Part shown: piece by piece, positions 5,899 to 7,007 of the stretch
Position numbering within the stretch: position 1 is the first letter of the stretch
How the letters are laid out: every line of letters starts with the position of its first letter
Source of the DNA: Rhodospirillales bacterium
GTDB lineage: Bacteria; Pseudomonadota; Alphaproteobacteria; Acetobacterales; Acetobacteraceae
Direction of reading: 5' to 3'
NCBI GenBank assembly: GCA_025352915.1
Contig: JANXSA010000450.1
Location: 1-7,007, forward strand
DNA: 7,007 nt
Notes under the pieces: generated by a model
What the model was told of the DNA's origin: nothing
Seen by the model: the letters and a program-made list of their open reading frames with translations, nothing else
Database searches by the model: none
Translations under genes and position numbers: made by a program

Positions 5899-7007
5899 TC
5901 ACGCCGCCGGCCGCCACCGCCGCAGCGACAAGGCATTGAGCACCACGCTGACGGAGGACAGCGCCATCGCGCCCCCGGCCAGCATCGGATCGAGGAATCC
6001 CGCCGCCGCCACCGGGATGCCGAGCACGTTGTAGGCAAAAGCCCAGAACAGGCCTTGGCGCAGCTTGGCCCAGGTGCGGCGGGAGAGGTCGATGGCCTCG
6101 GGCACCAGCATGGGATCGCCGCGCATCAGGGTGACGCCGGCGGCCTGCATGGCAACATCGGTGCCGGTGCCCATGGCGAAGCCGACATCGGCGGCGGCCA
6201 AAGCAGGGGCGTCGTTCACCCCGTCGCCGACCATGGCGACGACGTTTCCCCCCTCCCGCAGGGCAGCGATGCGGGCGGCCTTGTCGGCGGGGAGTACTTC
6301 GGCCTGGACGTCGTCGATGCCCAGCGCGGTGGCGGCGGTCTGGGCGGCGGCGCGATTATCGCCGGAGATCAGGACGGTGCGGATACCCATGGTGCGGAGC
6401 CGGGCGATCGCCGCACTGGCATGGGGTTTGACCGCGTCGCCGAAGCCGAGCAGGGCCAGGGTCTGGCCATCGGCGGTGGCGAGCCAGGCAACGCTGCGGC
6501 CTTCGGCGGCCAGGGCCGCGTCGGCGTCGGTCAGGGTGCCGGGGGTGGCGCCGGTTTCGTCGAGCAGGCGGCGGCTGCCGAGGACGAGGCGGCGATTTTC
6601 GACGATGGCTTCGACGCCGCGACCCGGCAGGGCACGCATGGCGCTGGCGGGAGGAATGGCGAGGTCGTGTGCTGCCTCGACCACAGCGCGGGCGAGCGGG
6701 TGTTCGCTGCCGGATTGCAGGGCGGCGGCGAGGCGGAGCGCGTCTTCCTCGGTCACGCCGGGGGCGGGATGCAGCGCCAGCAGGCGGGGGTGGCCCTCGG
6801 TCAGGGTGCCGGTCTTGTCGAAGACGACGATGGTGACGGCATGGGCGCGTTCGAGGGCGGTGGCGTCGCGGATCAGGATGCCACGGCGGGCGGCGACGCC
6901 GGTGCCGACCATGATGGCGGTGGGGGTGGCCAGACCCATGGCGCAGGGGCAGGCGATCACCAGGACCGCCACGGCGTGGATGATGGCGGTGGCGGCGCCG
7001 GCGCCGG
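5899..7007 (-). CDS. copA: Cu+-exporting P1B-type ATPase, C-terminal part (5' end beyond window)
   Basis: This is an inner-membrane copper pump that couples ATP hydrolysis to Cu+ export. The open frame runs off the right edge; the GTG at 6972 is an internal valine, since [13 protein letters not shown] helix residues continue upstream to 7007. About 369 residues are visible. They include [15 protein letters not shown] with the metal-binding CPC (6943-6951), the phosphorylation site DKTGT (6805-6819), SEHP with the P1B-specific HP pair (6697-6702), ISGDN, and the hinge GDGVNDAP (6205-6228). The last two helices contain the YN pair ([10 protein letters not shown]) and [17 protein letters not shown], with the M..SS arrangement of Cu+-selective (P1B-1) pumps. 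The N-terminal metal-binding domains, first helices and actuator domain should lie outside the window. Leucine codons are mostly CTG (7 of the first 8 visible from 6972). The stop is followed at once by a repeat/terminator block, so copA is probably the end of its own transcript. Confidence 0.95.
   Translation of the reverse strand, partial: GAGAATAIIHAVAVLVIACPCAMGLATPTAIMVGTGVAARRGILIRDATALERAHAVTIVVFDKTGTLTEGHPRLLALHPAPGVTEEDALRLAAALQSGSEHPLARAVVEAAHDLAIPPASAMRALPGRGVEAIVENRRLVLGSRRLLDETGATPGTLTDADAALAAEGRSVAWLATADGQTLALLGFGDAVKPHASAAIARLRTMGIRTVLISGDNRAAAQTAATALGIDDVQAEVLPADKAARIAALREGGNVVAMVGDGVNDAPALAAADVGFAMGTGTDVAMQAAGVTLMRGDPMLVPEAIDLSRRTWAKLRQGLFWAFAYNVLGIPVAAAGFLDPMLAGGAMALSSVSVVLNALSLRRWRPAA

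Noticed and set aside
5814..6038. Small minus-strand open frame across the copA end and the repeat block
   Set aside because: It is out of frame with copA, and its tail is translated repeat sequence.

Overview
This is a GC-rich bacterial window holding seven protein genes and no RNA genes, CRISPR arrays or transposases. Base composition, strongly GC-ending codons, the SDR families and the style of the small proline/arginine-rich hypothetical protein suggest an alphaproteobacterium, probably Acetobacteraceae (Acidiphilium or Rhodopila type). That placement is inferred by eye and was not tested by any search.

Left part, plus strand (1-4407). A hypothetical protein with one membrane segment (46-690) comes first. 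A complete three-part ABC importer of the iron-complex/B12/metal-chelate class follows: a FecCD-type permease (703 or later to 1845), an ATPase (1845-2630) and a periplasmic binding protein (2624-3601). These three genes overlap at their ends and are almost certainly one transcript. An AT-rich, 24-bp near-palindrome lies at the front of the permease gene (710-733). It looks like an operator and suggests that the permease start codon lies further downstream. After 56 bases comes a classical SDR oxidoreductase (3658-4407), possibly on the same message. The cargo of the importer cannot be read from the sequence.

Right part, minus strand (4424-7007), in transcription order from right to left. The window opens inside a Cu+-exporting P1B-type ATPase (copA, 5' end outside the window). 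It is followed by a composite block of inverted repeats that can fold as terminators (about 5761-5898), then a DHRS4-like SDR (4894-5682), then the ribosome-rescue peptidyl-tRNA hydrolase ArfB (4424-4843). The plus and minus gene sets converge with only 16 bases between stop codons.

The most interesting structure is a perfect 12-bp inverted repeat (4849-4860 / 4874-4885) in the short gap between the second SDR and arfB. On the mRNA its 3' arm contains the arfB Shine-Dalgarno sequence, and its 5' arm begins 8 bases after the SDR stop codon. It could therefore be a translation-coupled switch on a ribosome-rescue gene. The dispersed-repeat candidate at 5761-5898 and the operator at 710-733 are next in interest. 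No wholly new multi-gene system is evident; most genes belong to familiar families.
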